Origin: Paramacrobiotus metropolitanus
Lineage: Eukaryota; Tardigrada; Eutardigrada; Parachela; Macrobiotidae
Length of the DNA stretch: 64,000 bases
NCBI RefSeq assembly: GCF_019649055.1
Contig: NW_026570243.1
Span: 1,116,001-1,180,000 of the forward strand
Direction of reading: 5' to 3'
A program made the position numbers and the translations under genes. The notes under the pieces were generated by a model. That model saw only the letters and a program-made list of their open reading frames with translations, was not told where the DNA came from and did not search any database. Positions 21,001-33,805 of the stretch are shown here, one piece after another (the stretch's first letter is position 1; each line of letters begins with the position of its first letter).

Positions 21001-24000
21001 TAATTGTAATATTATTATTTTAATAGGCGGTCAAAATAGCAAAAAGCGTGGGCACATTACTTGACAGCGCGGTGCTTAAAATTGTAAATATTAAAAGGAA
21101 CTATAACCAAATAAAAACCCAAAAACTTCTAAATCTAAATTTAAAATTGCATGTATTTATAGAATAAGTTTTGGTTTACGAAATGTAACGACCAACCGGT
21201 ATCGGTCATGTGCGATTAGCCGGTAAAACGATCTAGTGACCCAATTGTTAATCCTGCGCCGCTTGTCAAAGCAACGAAAATTATTACTTAATCCGAATGC
21301 AAATGTTAAACTCATTACAGAAAAACAGACAGCAATTTTTTTCCCGGCAAGCTGTCAGTACGTCGGTACATGTGGCGTAAGCGCACATCGGCAGGTGGTC
21401 ACTAAATAATGACCACTTGTCAGAGTGGGCGCATTTTATTAAGGTTATCCTGATGGTTACCAAGAACATTGGTTACCAAGATGATTACCAAGATGGTAAT
21501 CACCTTCAAATGCTGCAATTACCCGATGCTTATGGATGTACGTGCAAGCTCGAGCGTATGGGAAACAGATCGTAAAGTGCGCAAAAATTACTCAGAAATA
21601 TTAATGTAAAATTCAGTGCGGAATTTGCGGTAGTTGTCTTTGCTTAGCATATTTTATTTTCTACTGCAAAAAAATTAAAAAATGTCGAGAACTGTTTATC
21701 AGTCCTAAAATAATAAAAGTTTAGTCTACAATAAAATAATAAAAATTAAAAGAATCTATTTTGCATAGCATTCGGTATACTAAAATGTGTCTGGTGTAAT
21801 TATGCAGTTTGATGCTTTTTCAACTTCAAAAAAATTTTTATTCGTGCTATTTATTTTGGAAATATTTCAGACTAAAAACAGTTTCGTTATATTATTTTTT
21901 GTTATCGAATATTGTGCACTTACGCCTTCCGCCAGGGAATGATCTTTCTTATTGGACTGATATTCCATACGCTTAGCCGTGATGAATTCCATCATTTGGG
22001 CGCTTTGTTTGTCGATCAGATCGGCGGTGGTGTTGCGTTCGATCTCCAGCAGCTTCCGCGTTACCGACTCCTTCTTTTTGTCGCGCTTTAGTGTCATGAA
22101 CTTCTCCAGATCCTCCTTCTCCTTTAAATGCCGGTGCGTGAGATTCTTCTGCTCTTCCGGTGAAATCTTCTTTTTCTTGTGATGCAGTTCCTTCTCAAAT
22201 TTCGCCGTCAACTCTTCCAGTGCCACTTCCCATTCAGCCTACACAACCATCAGATAGAATATCACGAAACTTTATATTGCATTTACAAATCACAATATAG
22301 TATATTCTATCATAATATATTACAATACCCTTCACCGTATTATTTTAATAAATGTTTCTGCAGATCTGTCATACATATATAGCAAAAAAAGGGTGTTAAT
22401 TACAGTATTATTATTCGGTTTCTTGCAAATGGCAGCTGTATTAATTCTTCTTTGGCAGGGTGATTATACAAGCCAACACACTACGTTACTACGTATAACC
22501 TGGAATTTACACACTTCAACACATTTCATGCTTGCGTTTATTTTAATGTATTTACATATGTCTGTAGTTTCTGTACAACTGCGGGAGTTTCTACCATAAA
22601 TATTCATAATAATTCATTTCAGTTGCAATTTTGAGTCTATGGAAAGCAGTATAGTCTCTCGGTCATTATGTATACTTCTAGCTAATAATTTGTTCAAACT
22701 TCAAAGTATCGAAATATGTTTCTGCGATTTATGCGAGTTGAATTCAACAGTGTAATCATTTGTTTAGAGTATTTATCGGTGAAGTTTGGTGGATTTGGTC
22801 CGTTTATGGTCAGCATTGTCAATGACTTGCGCACGATTACTCGCATTCAGTGTTATCCAAGCGGAAAAGGGTGGATTCAGTTCGTGTTACAAACAAAACA
22901 TCTCATTCAAGTACAGAAATAGCAGTTCACTGGCAAATATTTTTATGTCGATATAATTAGAAACAGACTTCCTTTTGCGGATTGGAATATTCACCTTGAC
23001 CGGTTCGAACCGCCTACCTTATCTTGAGAACTGCCGAATCGAACTGAGCTTCTGAGTTAAATTAATACATACAATAAAAATTTCTAAAGCAAATTACATG
23101 TGGACAGTTTACTTACTTCGGACACCAATAATACAAAATTTTAATTGGCAAAAATGTTATGTTGAGTCTTAAGTTCTTAACACTCTCCCGTTGATAAAAC
23201 GAAAATCCTTTGCGTGTACTTACCGGCTCCGGCGCGCATTGGCGATATTTGGATCAAATACAATTACACGGAGAATGTTCCTTGAATAGTTCATTTTATT
23301 ACGATATAATCATTTTCACAGTTTAACAAAATTAAATCGGTATGTGACGGTACACTGGCAATAGTATAAAACTTGGAATTAATCCGGCATATTTCTCCAA
23401 ACTCAAATCACAGTCCGTTAATCCAACTTTTATGAAATCGCTCATAACGAGGTGTCAATAGAAAAATGTCCACATAAGTGTTGACTATGTTTCGGAAATT
23501 TGCATTGGTAAGTGTACGAATAGTGTACTGTACGGCTGTGTTCCCATTTGTAACATTTGACATGGTCTACTCTTACAGCACTTGTCGTTTGCACTCCCCT
23601 GAGATAACTGGAAATTGCCGCTTAGGCAAATACGGGAACATTGAAAGCTTTTGTCCATTATCATTTCCCAACCATACAACGAGATACGTACATATATTAG
23701 TCATACGGACAGATGACCAAGCGGTTGCCGGGCCAGCCGGAAGTGAACCCAACGGGTTGTCGGTTTGATGCGCAGTACAGTAAAATCTAAAGTGTTTTGA
23801 TGCCTTATAAATTAAAATTAATTAAAAGTAATACCAGAACGATCACTGTGCGTTACACCAAAAACGATACAATCAGTTTAATTTTTATTTAACCCAATGA
23901 AAGGTTTCGAAAAATTTGGAACTAATTTTATTTAAGCGGTACGCAGAGTGGGTTCAAATATTTAAAATGAGTGCTCGTTTGAGGTTTTTTCCTATTGTTC

Positions 24001-27000
24001 ATACTCATGTACGTCCTTTAGAAAGCCGTATTTCTTTATGTCGTGAATCGTGAATAAGAGATTGTGTTGCTTTTGTTTAGCTTTTAAAAGTGCCCTTTTA
24101 TGCCCGATGTTGAATTTATAAACAACAGTTTTTGTGAATTTCCTTTGTCAGCAGGATGGTAACAACAGTACGTACTATGCGCCCCTTGATGATAGTAAAA
24201 TAAAAATACAATCATTCATTTGCGTTATGGTTCTGGCAAAACCCTCTTGTCTACCATAATGTCTATTTTAAGAAAGATGATGTTTTGAGGCATAATTTAT
24301 AACAATTTATAAACGAAGTTAAAAACAAATAAACCGGCGGTTGTAAAATTTAAAGAAACTGCCAAAAAACACAATGCATGCTTAATTTTTGCGTTCTGAT
24401 TTCCTAATTCAACAAAAATGTGAAAGGAATCTTGAGCTGTATATATCACTGCGAAATGAAATGATTTAAACTGATGGAAAACTTTCCGAAAATCTGGGGT
24501 TAAGTTTCGCCTGCGGGCTGGTAATTTCTGACCATTTCGGCTTGACCACAAACCGATACGACCGCCTCTTTCCTAATTTCCCCTGGGCCGTCATCCCGTC
24601 CCTAACTAGCGCTAATGCCCGCTCTTCCACTGGCCACTCAGCTGTCCCCGCACAGATAACACACTGCTGTGGAGAGTGGCCCGATGATTTTCATCCCCCC
24701 GCCACCAGTCATCGATTGCGCCCTGGTTCCGGTCAGTTTATTCATAACCTATCCATGGCCGCCTTTGTAAACTGACCATCTGCCCCGTGGCTCCGTTATC
24801 GTCCACAGCCATCGCTTAGCACTCATCATTCACCATGTAGCGTTTTGTATAGTTTGTTTGCTTTAATTCCGCTTTTGTGTTGAGCGCAATGGTTCCCTCC
24901 ATCCATCATGCGCCCCGGTCGATGGATTTTGTGAAAATGTATTATTTGGTTAATGTACACATCATCGATAAATTGTTATTGTTAAACGCTGGTTCATCAA
25001 TGGCTGATTAATTATGTTTATCCAGTTCTAGAGTGTTCACATCGAACGACCGCGAATTATATTCTTTACTGTAGTACATATGGTACATATTGGAAAACTT
25101 ATGTGTGACCCTAGTTTTAGCAGCTAACTGAAGTTTATGTTTAAGAAAATTCAGAAACACGAGATAGGATAATTGATTTCTAAATTCTACTTAATTAAAG
25201 GTTGGCTTACCTTGATTTCTTCGTTGATCATGTTCTCTTTTTGTTTCCGCTCCGCCAGAAACTGCTGGTACATTTCCTCTTCTTCTTTTCGTAGTTTCAT
25301 CTCCAGTTCTTTTTGCGCCTCGATATCCTGGAAAAAAAATTGGTGATTTATGCTTAAAGAAATGACACTGATGCACGTTTTGATAAATATCATAATATTA
25401 TGTCTGCCGAAGTGTACAGTTATACATACATATTATCATTCAATAATAAACAACCAACTACAGAGTTCTGCATCTCAGCCACCAAACTTCGTTTGATATT
25501 TTCCCCTGGTTTTAGAGTATGTCATTTTTTAAGCTACTTCTTGTGTGAGAAAGGCAGCACAACTTAACCGTTCCATACTGCTGGACAGTGGTCAGTAGTA
25601 GGAAGCATCCAATTAAGCGCACGCGGGAGCCCGCAAACGCACAAATGCATCAGGTAATATTTTTTCGAATTACGTATTATAAGTCCGTTAAGTATAAATA
25701 TTAATCTCAGTGGTTACGGTGGTTTAACAGCGATGCGCAGTGATATTATTTGATTCTCTTTTCTTACAAAATATGTGGTTTATGATAAGTTCGTGCTATG
25801 TAACGTAAAAACCGATACATTCTTAGCCATAATCCGGCAAGTACCCTTACAGGTACGTGACCTAGTAAATAAAATCATTTGTTGCTGCCGAGTGACATGT
25901 AAGAAAACGGACGAGTTAGCCGGGCTGTAATACGATCATGAGCAGTTCCGTAATTTAATCGTTTCATTTCGCAATGGTCAGCGCGTGTGCCGCTGTAATC
26001 TTCACCACCATCAACTGTCGAAATACTCCAAACAACTTGTCAAGAAAGAATTACATTCGCCGAAGAACAAAATATGCTTTTCATAATGTCCTTTACACGA
26101 GAACAGTATAATTACGTAAACGAAGCAATTAGAACATAATGCGTTTACGTATAAGTTTGGAACAGTTTATATCTGTCGAATGATCAACTTAAAAATAAAA
26201 ACAAAATTCAGTGTTAATGAAACAAAAATTAATTAATACTAGGCGAAGCTTTACATGAACGGTTTTGCAACTGTAAACGAATAAAAATTTGTCTTTCATA
26301 AAACTTTGCGTAGTACATGTACCACTCTGCGACGCGTAACGACAGCCACTGGAAAACAAACAAAGTAGACGACTGGTCAGTTTTTCAGCGTCAACCATCT
26401 CCACCTGCGCAGATGTTTTTCACCGGCTTCTTCAGCGTCACACAACTAACACCGTTTTGTCCTAGTGCAACCGCGGGGGATGCGGTCAGCTGTCTGCTGT
26501 TGCGCCTTTGCGTACCGGCTAAATAAGATATACACAGCCGCCATAATATCTGTTATACATATGGCTGGGCAGTGTTTTTTCTCCTCGCACTACACACCAT
26601 GGTGCGCTTGCCTGCTCTCAAGTGCAGAGATCGCTTGGCTAACATTTGATCAAGGCCATGACAGGATCATTTGATACGGAACGCGCTACAAAGGATTGGC
26701 AAATAAGAGGATTCAACAATTAACGGCACTGTTGGAGCGTTATGTGTGTGTGTTGTTATGCGGCAGCGATCTTTGTATAATAGAGGGAACAATCACGGCT
26801 GACTTGTACAACATGTATAAGTCAACTAACAACGCCGATCATTCAACGCTCGCGACACCCCGGCTAATTGCAATTTTTCAACACAATCAACAGTTTAAAA
26901 AAAGCCTTTGACCACAATGACCAACTGCCTCGATAAGACGTTCGTCTACTTAATATTATATGTTCGTGCAAACAAGCGATTCACACGCACTTTTCTGCAA

Positions 27001-30000
27001 ATCGAAGTTATTCTCATAATGATTTTATCTGTATAACAGTAATTTTTTTATTTTATTACCCAAAGCTTTTTTTAAATCACTGTTTTAGACTGCATCATTT
27101 TAAGACCTGTTACGGTAGTGTCCTGTTCATGCAAAAGCTAGACAGGCCAAAATAGATTCTTCTGAAATACCAGCTTTTAGAATTACTTCGGATGCATTGA
27201 ATGTGTTCACAGATACCGTAGAACCGTAGATTGATAAAAAAACTAATAACGTAAAACGGAACAAAAAATTAATCACATAATTATGCATTAGGTATTATTG
27301 TCTCCCACTCGCGCTGCAAATAATATTTTATAGGCGACAATAAATTTTGTCCTTAAACTAGGTATGCCAGTACATAAATCTGTTTGCCGACGCATGTGTG
27401 TCGCACGCGGATATAAATTAAACACGTTTGTAATCGTGACAGTATATCTCGACAGTCAATGGCTGATTCGGATATAATTATAGTAATAAATTATGGTAAC
27501 ATAGCAAAAATTAAACTACTTCAAATTTAATATCTCCGAGCACACTGAAACAATTACAAGAAAAATAAAGTCATCCGCTCGAAGCGTACCGAACTGAAAT
27601 AGCCCATCGTAAAAACCGAAGTCGCATTCCTTCTAGTTTGCGGACAAATTTTATGGATTAAGTACCTGACTCGAAAGATTCTTCAACCGAGGCAAAAATG
27701 TGCGCCTATAGCGTTGAAGGAAAATTATCGTGCAGAAATATGTGTTTGGCATAGTCACATTAAATACGTAATCAAATAAAGCTCTAAATATTTTGCGAAT
27801 AACGGCAGATTTTTACTAACATATGTAATAGTTTATGTGGCTTTTTCAAGTCTTTTCCTTTGAGTTTAAATCTGTTCTGAAAATAAAATTAATCGCTATA
27901 TAATTTATACTTGAAGAGTCCCGCACCATCTGTGCGGGAGGCAGCTACTTTCCTAATACGGCGCAACCTTTTTCCCAAGATTAGCGTAAAATTGTATCGT
28001 CGTTAACTGCCAGCGATTAAACCAACATTTTTTGAAAGCGATTGTTTTTATTAAAGACCGCTTCTGAGTACAACATCAACGTCGCCAGAAGCTGAACAAA
28101 ACCTCGTCATCGTTTTCCGATTGATTACCAGCATCGATGAGGCGCGTATACGTGCTAAGAAGCGGTTTCCACGAGAGAGAAAACTATGTCAACGTGAAGA
28201 GAGAATGCCATTGTTTACTGCTGAAACGGTAAAAAGATTTATCTTCCGAACCGGCAACCACGGCTGTTATTCTTTTCCACCTTAGATCATCTTCTTTTCT
28301 CTCCCTCACTTGCTATAACAACCACGTTGGCTTCTGACACACAAAAACACCGATTCACCGAATCTAGAGCGCGAACAACCGATGCGCAAAGCTGTGAGCG
28401 GGGAGATCCTTGGCGGAAACGAACGCCAACTTATTCGTACGACGTACTTGTAACAAAAGAGACAGTTGTCTGTGTATTAATTACCCTGGCAGTGGATAAT
28501 TATCTAACGCTTCATTTTGCCGGCTACGGAAGATACATTGACGCCCGCTCATTGGAATACTTTCGCGGTTAATGTTCAATGCACTGAAGATACATATATC
28601 CGCACCGACCACGTAATTGCGCCTTTCACAACGGTGGACACAAAAAACTAGGCTGCGCGCGGCACTAATTATGGCCAAAAATCACTTTTAAACTTGTGCC
28701 CAAGCGTTAGAGATTCATTGTTCTCAATTGGATGACGGCGCTAACAATAAAGTGCCAGCCAATTATTATGTCAATTGGTGCCAAAACGTCTGATAAAAAT
28801 GTAAACGATCAATCTTTTGGAATAATCGGTTCGCGGTAAAAAACTGCCCATAAGTGAGCATCTTTAACGACCAGGTTACATCATCGCGTAACGCTGAAAA
28901 CAGTTTCCTCGAAAGAAAATTGGACCGAACGCACAAGAAATATTCGAAGGAAAGTTTAAAATAATTTTTAAAAAAAACTTGACACTTTTGCAAATTTTTT
29001 ACGTTTGGTCAGTAACGAAAAATAATGTCCAAAAGATTACTGGCGCTGCTGGCTGACCACTGCATTAATTCTCAGTAAACGACTAATCTGTCAAAATCCG
29101 CGCTGACATTTCAGTAAATGCTAAATGAGCGCGACAAATCGCTTTTCCTTTGCGCTATCACAACGCACTGCAGCCAACTAATCAAGGTCATTTGAAACCA
29201 ATCCGCGGCCAATACGGACATCACCTCGCCGGCAATTAATTATTCCTGTAGCGAAAACCATTATGGCTATTTTTGTCACAACAAAACCACCGCCGACACT
29301 GTTGACGTTACGCAGACCCGTGCATTTAGATGCAACGCGATACCGTAAACAAAGTGACAGTCATAAATTTTTCCGCTGCCGAAAACGAGTAAACACTCAC
29401 GCATATTCCGTTCTCTCTTTCGCTCTTTGGAAAATTTTGTCGAAAAGTCAGCGAACAAAAGATTTTATGAGATTCTCGAGTCGGATGTGTAAAAGCAGGT
29501 TTCTGTGCCGGCGAGAGATGAGTGAGCGTATCCATCATAAACACACACCCGAAAAACTGAAGTTGATGATTCAGTTAAGAGCGGTATCGTCATGCATAAT
29601 ATTGTATCGTAATACCGTCAGGAAAAAGCAACTAAGTAGTAATTAAAAGGCATCCATCATTTCGAGGTGAATAAATTTACCAAAAATAATTTAAAATTTG
29701 CAGTTTTAATTAAAAAAATTTTACAAATGTAATTGTATGAAAAATTTCTTTATTACTTTATTATTATTATTTACAGGTAAAAATAATTCTGTTTAGATAT
29801 TTTTTTAAAGCTACTTAATTTTAGCCTATTACTGCTTTAGATATTTTTCATTATGAGAAAGTTTTGGGTAATGTTGACTGGGCTCGGATGAATTTTTATA
29901 CACAAGGGTCTCAAAATTGCTGTTGTCGACTTACCAGAAACGAATAAAGGGGCGTTTCATTAGCTGCACGTTTATATCCTTTCTGCAGTTCGGTGGCGTT

Positions 30001-30947
30001 GAGGGCGTGCGAAATATGCAGAGCCCCCGCATCAAAATGCCCACCCATGTCGTTCATTTTGCGTGCGGCATTGTCATCCGCCTGGGCTTGGCGGTGTACA
30101 AGTAGTCCTTTAATGCCAATACAGTCCGAATCGATGTGGCCGGCACCCGTTTTCGGAACATGATTCTGGCAGTACACTTCCCGGTCGTTGGCGTCCAGCT
30201 GACTGGTTACGTACGTTTTCAGGGTAAGAATGCTACAAGAATCCGGACAACCAATGTTACACACCGGAAGCATAATTTTTTAATATAATAAAAATACTAG
30301 AGTCACACCGAACATGAAACAAAAGAAACTCTCTGGAGTATGCACTTCAACTTGCATTCCGAAACAAGCTCTGCAGTGATTATTCAATACTTCCATTAAT
30401 ATTATCATATACAGTTACAATAAAACGCAATGATTACTTCGAAAAATAGTGCTAACGCTTCATAATTAAAAGGCTGTTTAAGGTGTTCTCTATATTTTGT
30501 GGACTTAAGTGCGTTCGTAGCTTTACTTATTTACAACGTATCTGTTTTACTCCATGTTCTTATTAAACTTTTTTAGGTCCATAACGTTTTATTAACCGCA
30601 CGAAGCCATGGTCAAGTGAAGGGTGCACTGCACATGATAATTATTGTTATGATTCCATCATTGGAGAAATCAAACTTTTTTTCCCTCTCCACTTGGCCAT
30701 TGGCTTTTTCTAAACTAGCCATTGACCTGCGTAATTACAGGCACCAGCACAGATATCCGCGCTGGTGCAACGTGCGTTCCCAGCCACGCGGACGCCCGCA
30801 TAGTGGGATTATAATGAAGTACCTGCCACAGACGGAGCATTTGAAGCAGTGACGGTGGAAGACATGGGTCATGTTCTTCAAGGGTCCAATACGATCGACA
30901 GGATACACCGCCCTACTGCATCGACAGCACTTCATGTCGCCCGTCAT
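18042..30947 (-). CDS. Hillarin-like protein: LIM domain, coiled coil, transglutaminase-like (KY/TGc) domain
   Basis: Nine exons in transcript order: 30947-30823, 30232-29935, 25327-25211, 22238-21924, 20840-20571, 20313-20231, 20115-19972, 19882-19350, 18673-18042. All phases agree, giving 838 residues. An N-terminal LIM zinc module (CCRCSRAVYP, HRHCFKCSVCG, then VYCQNHV) is split by intron 1. Residues about 140-285 are a charged coiled coil (KLRKEEEEMYQQFLAERKQK). A Gly/Ser/His/Asn linker and Pro-rich PPPPAPP precede the TGc core (EKARAIFRWI ... WNAVYVDNAWRFVQCNWGAR, about 385-520). The C-terminal half matches the KY/hillarin beta-rich region (VIFRVHAPLAGSYLLDIF, FPEDGQYGLDVYTRD). Family members are cytoskeletal, linked to septins and cytokinesis or muscle. 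All three catalytic triad positions look substituted. The start ATG at 30947 is the first before the LIM cysteines. Confidence 0.9.
19098..19170 (+). tRNA. Initiator tRNA-Met (CAT)
   Basis: A 73-nt cloverleaf: acceptor AGCAGAT/ATCTGCT with discriminator A, D stem GCGC/GCGC, anticodon stem CTGGG/CTCAG around loop CTCATAA (anticodon CAT at 19131-19133), and T stem CGTGG/CCACG. Eukaryotic initiator hallmarks are present: A1-U72, GGG in the anticodon stem, and loop ATCGAAA (A54, A60) instead of TTCGAAT. It differs from the usual initiator in having T at position 33 and a G-T pair at the middle of the three G positions of the anticodon stem. It lies in the last intron of the hillarin gene, on the opposite strand. 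No CCA is encoded, as expected for a nuclear gene. Confidence 0.95.
19172..19177 (+). terminator. RNA polymerase III terminator of the tRNA gene
   Basis: TTTTTT starts two bases after the tRNA 3' end, with a longer T run at about 19180. Confidence 0.85.
20128..20214. repeat. AT-rich tandem repeat in a hillarin intron
   Basis: Units TATAGTCAATTTATATATAT and shorter TAGTCAATT variants recur three to four times. A simple expansion within the intron, with no coding effect seen. Confidence 0.6.
22239..25210. other. Hillarin intron 3 (about 3 kb)
   Basis: Mostly AT-rich. A pyrimidine-rich, GC-richer island at about 24540-24830 stands out and could be a regulatory or promoter segment. On the minus strand near 23060-22996 a tRNA-like piece with an AAGCTCAGTT A-box-like and GGTTCGAACC B-box-like motif is visible, too degenerate to call a tRNA. 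No exon was recognised. Confidence 0.4.
25328..29934. other. Hillarin intron 2 (about 4.6 kb)
   Basis: No exon recognised. A compact hairpin with 8-bp stem TCCCGCAC/GTGCGGGA and 5-nt loop lies at 27919-27939. The stretch 28100-29600 is less AT-rich than its surroundings and might hold an internal promoter. The ORFs there (for example 29263-29646) resemble no protein. Confidence 0.4.
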
Positions 30948-31686
30948 TTTCTCCACTCTCCACGCAGTTCAAGTGCGGATTAGTGATGCTGACGTTATAA
31001 ATCGACAATCACCCAGACACAACAACAGACAATTCCGGAAACTGGTGAAACGCTTGTGGACCATGTGAAAAAAAAGACAGCACGGCTTGATGGTGGATGC
31101 CAACGGCTGTTACATGGCGATGTAGGCGGTCATTCGGTGTGGAGCAAATAAATTCCCAAGACACAGTTATCGTGGGAACAGGTAACTCCTTCCGGTAACG
31201 GAGCTTCTTACCGCGAAGAAAGTGTGAAAATTATGAAAAGAGATTCCGCTGTTAAACTAGCCAGTACAGATATAAAAGTGATCATTCAAGTTCCTCAGGT
31301 AGAATTGGTCTCGTGCATGTTTAAGCAGCAGCGCGAGAGAACAAACCAAGCACATTGTCGGTGTGCATGTTAAACGCTATACACGAAATGGCTTGTATCC
31401 ACTGCGAGATTGAATCCGATCCGGTCTCGGCGGATAAACGTCGACGGCGCGGTGTACGCGGAGTAAATCCACTTGGCCCACAGGCTACAGCCGAGTCACC
31501 AATGGGCAGTCGGTGGGCGGGGACATTTCTCACGACCGGCATTGGACCGTGGACTACGCGCAGCCAATGAGAAATCTACACTGACCACGGATTGGCGGAG
31601 ACTATTTGTTCAGGTGTATGAATGTATTTGTCGGTCAAGTGGGCTTTGAAAGGTGAAGAAACGAGTTTATCGCTAGCATCTTTACT
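30948..31686. other. Region upstream of hillarin
   Basis: Presumed promoter and 5' UTR of the minus-strand hillarin gene. A GC-richer part at 31320-31590 could contain exonic sequence of the tentative plus-strand gene that follows, but no reading frame could be joined convincingly. Confidence 0.3.
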
Positions 31687-32156
31687 ATGTGTTTGATTGG
31701 GTTCACTGGCGCTAGCAGAGGCAAAAAATTACAACCTGTTTTCTTGCCGTACGTGTACCACGGCGGTTGGCATTTCTTGCGTAGTGATAGACGCGATGGA
31801 GACACACTACATGCCGCGTACACAACCGGCAAAAAGCTCTGCAACGAGCAGGTTGTGTTTTTTACAGAATGGCGTGTTGGTGAATGTGTCAGAGTATGGA
31901 TAGCAATAACCCAATTGTAAAGTGCGCCATACTGGCCAGTTGGATGCAGCTAGAACGGGTTGAGCGGGGTTTTCCGGCGACCAGGCCGAGATTATGGAGT
32001 TTGAGTTGCATGGCTACCTGCCGCAATGTCGAGACAATACGATTGGCGTTCCGCTGTGCATGTACAACGAACGTGAACGGTATGCAAATATCTGTACATA
32101 TAGCCGGCAAATTCCTGACGATGCTGATGAATTGTTGATGTATTACCTTAACTAGA
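31687..32156 (+). CDS. Tentative three-exon gene, function unknown
   Basis: Three open segments join in phase: 31687-31875 (donor G before GTGAATG), about 31964-32070 (after TTGAG, donor CG before GTATGC), and about 32104-32156 ending at TAG. The joined product would have about 115 residues, with fragments GGWHFLRSDRRDGD, VVFFTEWRV, FELHGYLPQCRDN and RQIPDDADELLMYYLN. Amino-acid composition is protein-like and the phases fit. However, the middle acceptor is weak, the start may be an internal exon, and no family is recognised. Confidence 0.35.
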
Positions 32157-33805
32157 TAAACAAATGTGATGTTCGCTGGACAAGACATGAAATTTGCAAC
32201 AATAACGACGACATCTGACTTGATCGATCCACCTGCGCTAACGCCACTTGAATGTTTTGAGGAGTCTATGGGTGTTCGCGGTTCGCGGCCATTTTTACAA
32301 ATCGAGTTCGATGTGTTCGCAGCAAAAACGTCCTGTGTTGTATTTGACCAAGGAGAGGTGTGTGTTTGGTGGTTTTTAATTTAATTTTGAAGTAGTAACT
32401 GAGCCAGTACAAAACTTGCAACAGTGCAGTAATTAATAGCTATGTCTTTATCTCCATGTAAAATGCATCCGTTATCAGTTAAGTTTAATCAGAAGGATTG
32501 AACCGTCAGAATTACTGTATAAGATTAATTTACACAGCGTAAGTACAACATTACGTTACAAAAGATGGGACAGCTCAAGGAAATCTGGAGATGCAGTTTT
32601 ATGAACGCACAATTCAAGCGGATGAAATACTCTGGATAGCAAATGCTCGATAGTTGTTGATACCTTGGGAGTTTTTGAGCATGCTTAAGTGAGTCGATGC
32701 ATTTTTAGGTATGACGTTTGGGAAATAGAGTGAAAATTTGCGAGAAGGGCGTGATTGCTTGTCTTACGCAGCGCTTTAGTATGGCGACTCTAAAAAAAAA
32801 TTCTAAGACCATTTTGGATACGAGTACACAGTCATTTAGTGCACGGGAAAAAATTTTGCTTGACGTTAGAACGGCATAATTATCGGTGAATGCACATGTT
32901 TGAACTTTTTATACTATTAAAGCAGATTGATGTTAACATTAAGTTGCTCCTGGAATAATTTTCTTCACGTTCTTTTTTCTTACTTTCGTTACTTCTTATT
33001 TTGTTGTACATCTAAAAAATGAGTTTTATATTATCGAAGATGGCTATAAAATTTCCGAACCATAACACAGCAGCATGCCCTCTATGGCGCGTCAACAACT
33101 TTTAAAAATCAACAACAACACCGTATCAGCTGTAATCGCATCCTGAAACGTAGCACTCAGTCAGCGCTTTTTACAGCTGTGGGGAAGAAGCCATAAATAC
33201 CTGTGCACTAAAATGCAACTTATCACCACTGCTATAAATAAAACGTGATAACACTGTGCGTAAGTAACGCGATAACATTATTTCCTTGACCTTGTCCGAT
33301 CCGTTTCCGGGTAGCGTAACTTGGAACCCTCGTATCAAACGTCTGTCTGAACAAGTGGTAAGAGTGTGAACGTTTGCTTTCCAGGACACGGTAAGAACGT
33401 CCTTTAACTGGTGCACATAATATGTATTTTAGTGCTGTATTGTTATAATTCTTCATGTACCCAAAGTAGATTAAGGGGCAAAGTGCTCTTATAAACGCAT
33501 TGTTTCGTCATTTATGTTGCAGGTGCTTATTTGTTCGGACACGCATTACAGCAGTGGGAATTTGTTGTAACTGATTAATCATGCAGCATAATCTCGTTTA
33601 TTCATCGTTTTATCGTTCACAGGTGCGGAAACAACAATCGTAAATGATTCACGTCCGTCGACGGGCTGACAATCTTTCCGAAGAATGAAGCATTGTGATT
33701 TAGTTAGAACAAGAATTCATTTGGCAAACAGCACTTAATTTGTCGTGAGTTATTTTCTTTGTGCGAAAAACTTAGTATTAATTACATCGCGTCGTAAATA
33801 TTGAT
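32157..33805. other. Intergenic region
   Basis: About 1.65 kb. The ORF at 32166-32384 could be an exon, but nothing joins it. The rest is AT-rich with no recognised feature. Confidence 0.4.

Noticed and set aside
22996-23060. tRNA-like sequence on the minus strand (AAGCTCAGTT ... GGTTCGAACC)
   Set aside because: A- and B-box-like motifs are present but acceptor and anticodon stems do not pair well. At most a decayed tRNA or SINE fragment.
23705-23768. Second tRNA-like segment (GACCAAGCGGTTG ... CGGTTTGATG)
   Set aside because: Only loose box similarity and no foldable cloverleaf.
29263-29646. 127-codon plus-strand ORF in hillarin intron 2
   Set aside because: No domain, biased composition, no splice partners. 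Probably random in a less AT-rich stretch.
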